From: Ruminococcus sp.
Lineage (GTDB): Bacteria > Bacillota > Clostridia > Oscillospirales > Acutalibacteraceae
Length of the DNA stretch: 32,212 nt
NCBI GenBank assembly: GCA_004558485.1
Contig: SFCS01000018.1
Location: forward strand, 1 to 32,212
Direction: 5' to 3'
Made by a program: the position numbers and the translations under genes. Positions 31,548 to 32,212 of the stretch are shown here, one piece after another; positions within the stretch are counted from its first letter, which is position 1; the number at the start of each line of letters is the position of its first letter. Under the pieces are notes generated by a model that was not told the origin of the DNA, ran no database searches, and saw nothing but the letters and a program-made list of their open reading frames with translations.

Positions 31548-32212
31548 TTATTTCTTCTCTAACAAACCGACGCACTCCACATGCATCGTTCTCGGGAAGA
31601 GATCGACGGGCGTCACACGCTTTGCCGCATAGCCGCGCTCTGCAAAACGCACAAGGTCACGCGCGAGCGTAGCGGGATCACAGGAGACATACACGACGCG
31701 CTGCGGCTGCATTTCACACACCGTTTCGACCAGCGCCTCGTCACAGCCCTTGCGCGGCGGATCAAGGATCACCACATCGGGGCGAACCCCCTCCGCCTTC
31801 AGCGCCTCTGCCGCTTTTGCGGCGTCGGCGCACAAAAAACGCGCGTTGTGTATCCCGTTTTGCAAGGCGTTTTCCCGCGCATCCGCGATGGCGGGCGCGA
31901 CGATGTCCGCGCCGATGAGACTTTTCGCTTTATGTGCCATTGTCAGCCCGATTGTGCCTGTGCCGCAATAAAGATCGAGAAGCACCTCGTTGCCGGTCAG
32001 CCCCGCCTCCTCTTGCGCCAAAAGATACAGCCGCTCCGCCTGTGTGCGGTTGACCTGGTAAAACGAGCGCGGCGACAGCTTGAAGTGCAGCCCGCAAAGC
32101 TCGTCTGTGATGTATCCCTTGCCGCTGACCGTGTATTCTTTATCGCCCAATATCACATTGGTACGCGCGCGATTGATGTTGACGACCAGGGTGTTGGAGT
32201 AGGCGATGATGG
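31548..32212 (-). CDS. rlmD: 23S rRNA (uracil-C5)-methyltransferase RlmD/TrmA-family, 5' truncated by window edge
   Basis: This is the C-terminal ~220 residues of a RumA/RlmD-type enzyme; the start lies beyond the right edge. The frame continues upstream of the GTG at 32156 to the window end (NTLVVNINRARTNVILGDKEY), so that GTG is not the true start. Visible motifs are FYQVNRTQAERLY, SAM-binding LLDLYCGTGTIGLTMAHKA, VILDPPRKGCDEALVE and VVYVSCDPATLARDL with the catalytic Cys. The end VTPVDLFPRTMHVECVGLLEKK is diagnostic. Several paralogues exist in Firmicutes, so the exact uridine (U1939, U747 or U54) is uncertain, and the N-terminal TRAM/Fe-S region cannot be checked. Confidence 0.9.
   Translation of the reverse strand, partial: IIAYSNTLVVNINRARTNVILGDKEYTVSGKGYITDELCGLHFKLSPRSFYQVNRTQAERLYLLAQEEAGLTGNEVLLDLYCGTGTIGLTMAHKAKSLIGADIVAPAIADARENALQNGIHNARFLCADAAKAAEALKAEGVRPDVVILDPPRKGCDEALVETVCEMQPQRVVYVSCDPATLARDLVRFAERGYAAKRVTPVDLFPRTMHVECVGLLEKK

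Overview
The window reads as a chromosomal segment of an anaerobic, spore-forming Firmicute of class Clostridia, plausibly an Oscillospirales/Ruminococcaceae-type genome. Grounds for this are a GC-rich composition, strong AGGAGG-type ribosome binding sites, a bacterial V/A-type ATPase, an electron-bifurcating NfnAB pair, a clostridial AbrB-type regulator with a zinc ribbon, and sporulation-type envelope genes (SpoIID-like domain, SpoVB-like flippase). No tRNA, rRNA, CRISPR array, prophage or insertion sequence was seen. Both ends cut through genes: potD on the left, an RlmD-type methyltransferase on the right.

Layout. 1-3320 (minus): spermidine/putrescine importer potABCD, preceded by a canonical promoter, an operator-like dyad over the -10, and a ~200-nt leader in which a 10-bp inverted repeat can mask the potA ribosome binding site. 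3736-7955 (plus): a four-gene cassette of a carboxypeptidase-regulatory-like protein, a SpoIID-like protein with three peptidoglycan-binding modules, a second peptidoglycan-binding protein, and a SpoVB/MurJ-type flippase. The three soluble proteins have no signal peptide. 7952-13709: housekeeping genes in convergent and divergent pairs (rarA, nth, a CmpB-type membrane protein, a PflX-like radical SAM protein, clpC). 13834-14329 (plus): an unlisted 30-residue Cys-rich membrane miniprotein and an AbrB-family regulator.

14383-26849 (minus): thirteen genes with no gap above 22 bp, probably one transcription unit: ACT-domain protein (UPF0237), UPF0210 protein, nine V/A-ATPase subunits (H/G coil, C, I, K, F, E, A, B, D) and nfnAB. 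It starts at a clear promoter embedded in an elaborate repeat region (26886-27000). 27049-28830 (minus): tsaE-tsaB-upp, divergent from a SEDS (FtsW/RodA/SpoVE) gene. 30129-32212 (minus): a MATE exporter and the end of an rlmD-type gene.

How it fits together. The bioenergetic block joins ion-motive-force handling (V-ATPase) to NAD(P)H/ferredoxin balancing (Nfn), in keeping with fermentative anaerobes. The 3736-7955 cassette is the best candidate for an incompletely described system. A SpoIID-type peptidoglycan lytic domain and peptidoglycan-binding modules made without export signals, next to a lipid-II-flippase-like gene and behind a sigma-E-like promoter, suggest mother-cell proteins that assemble on the forespore envelope. 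Promoter, operator and RNA-structure calls were made by eye. Domain calls come from motif recognition without database searches.
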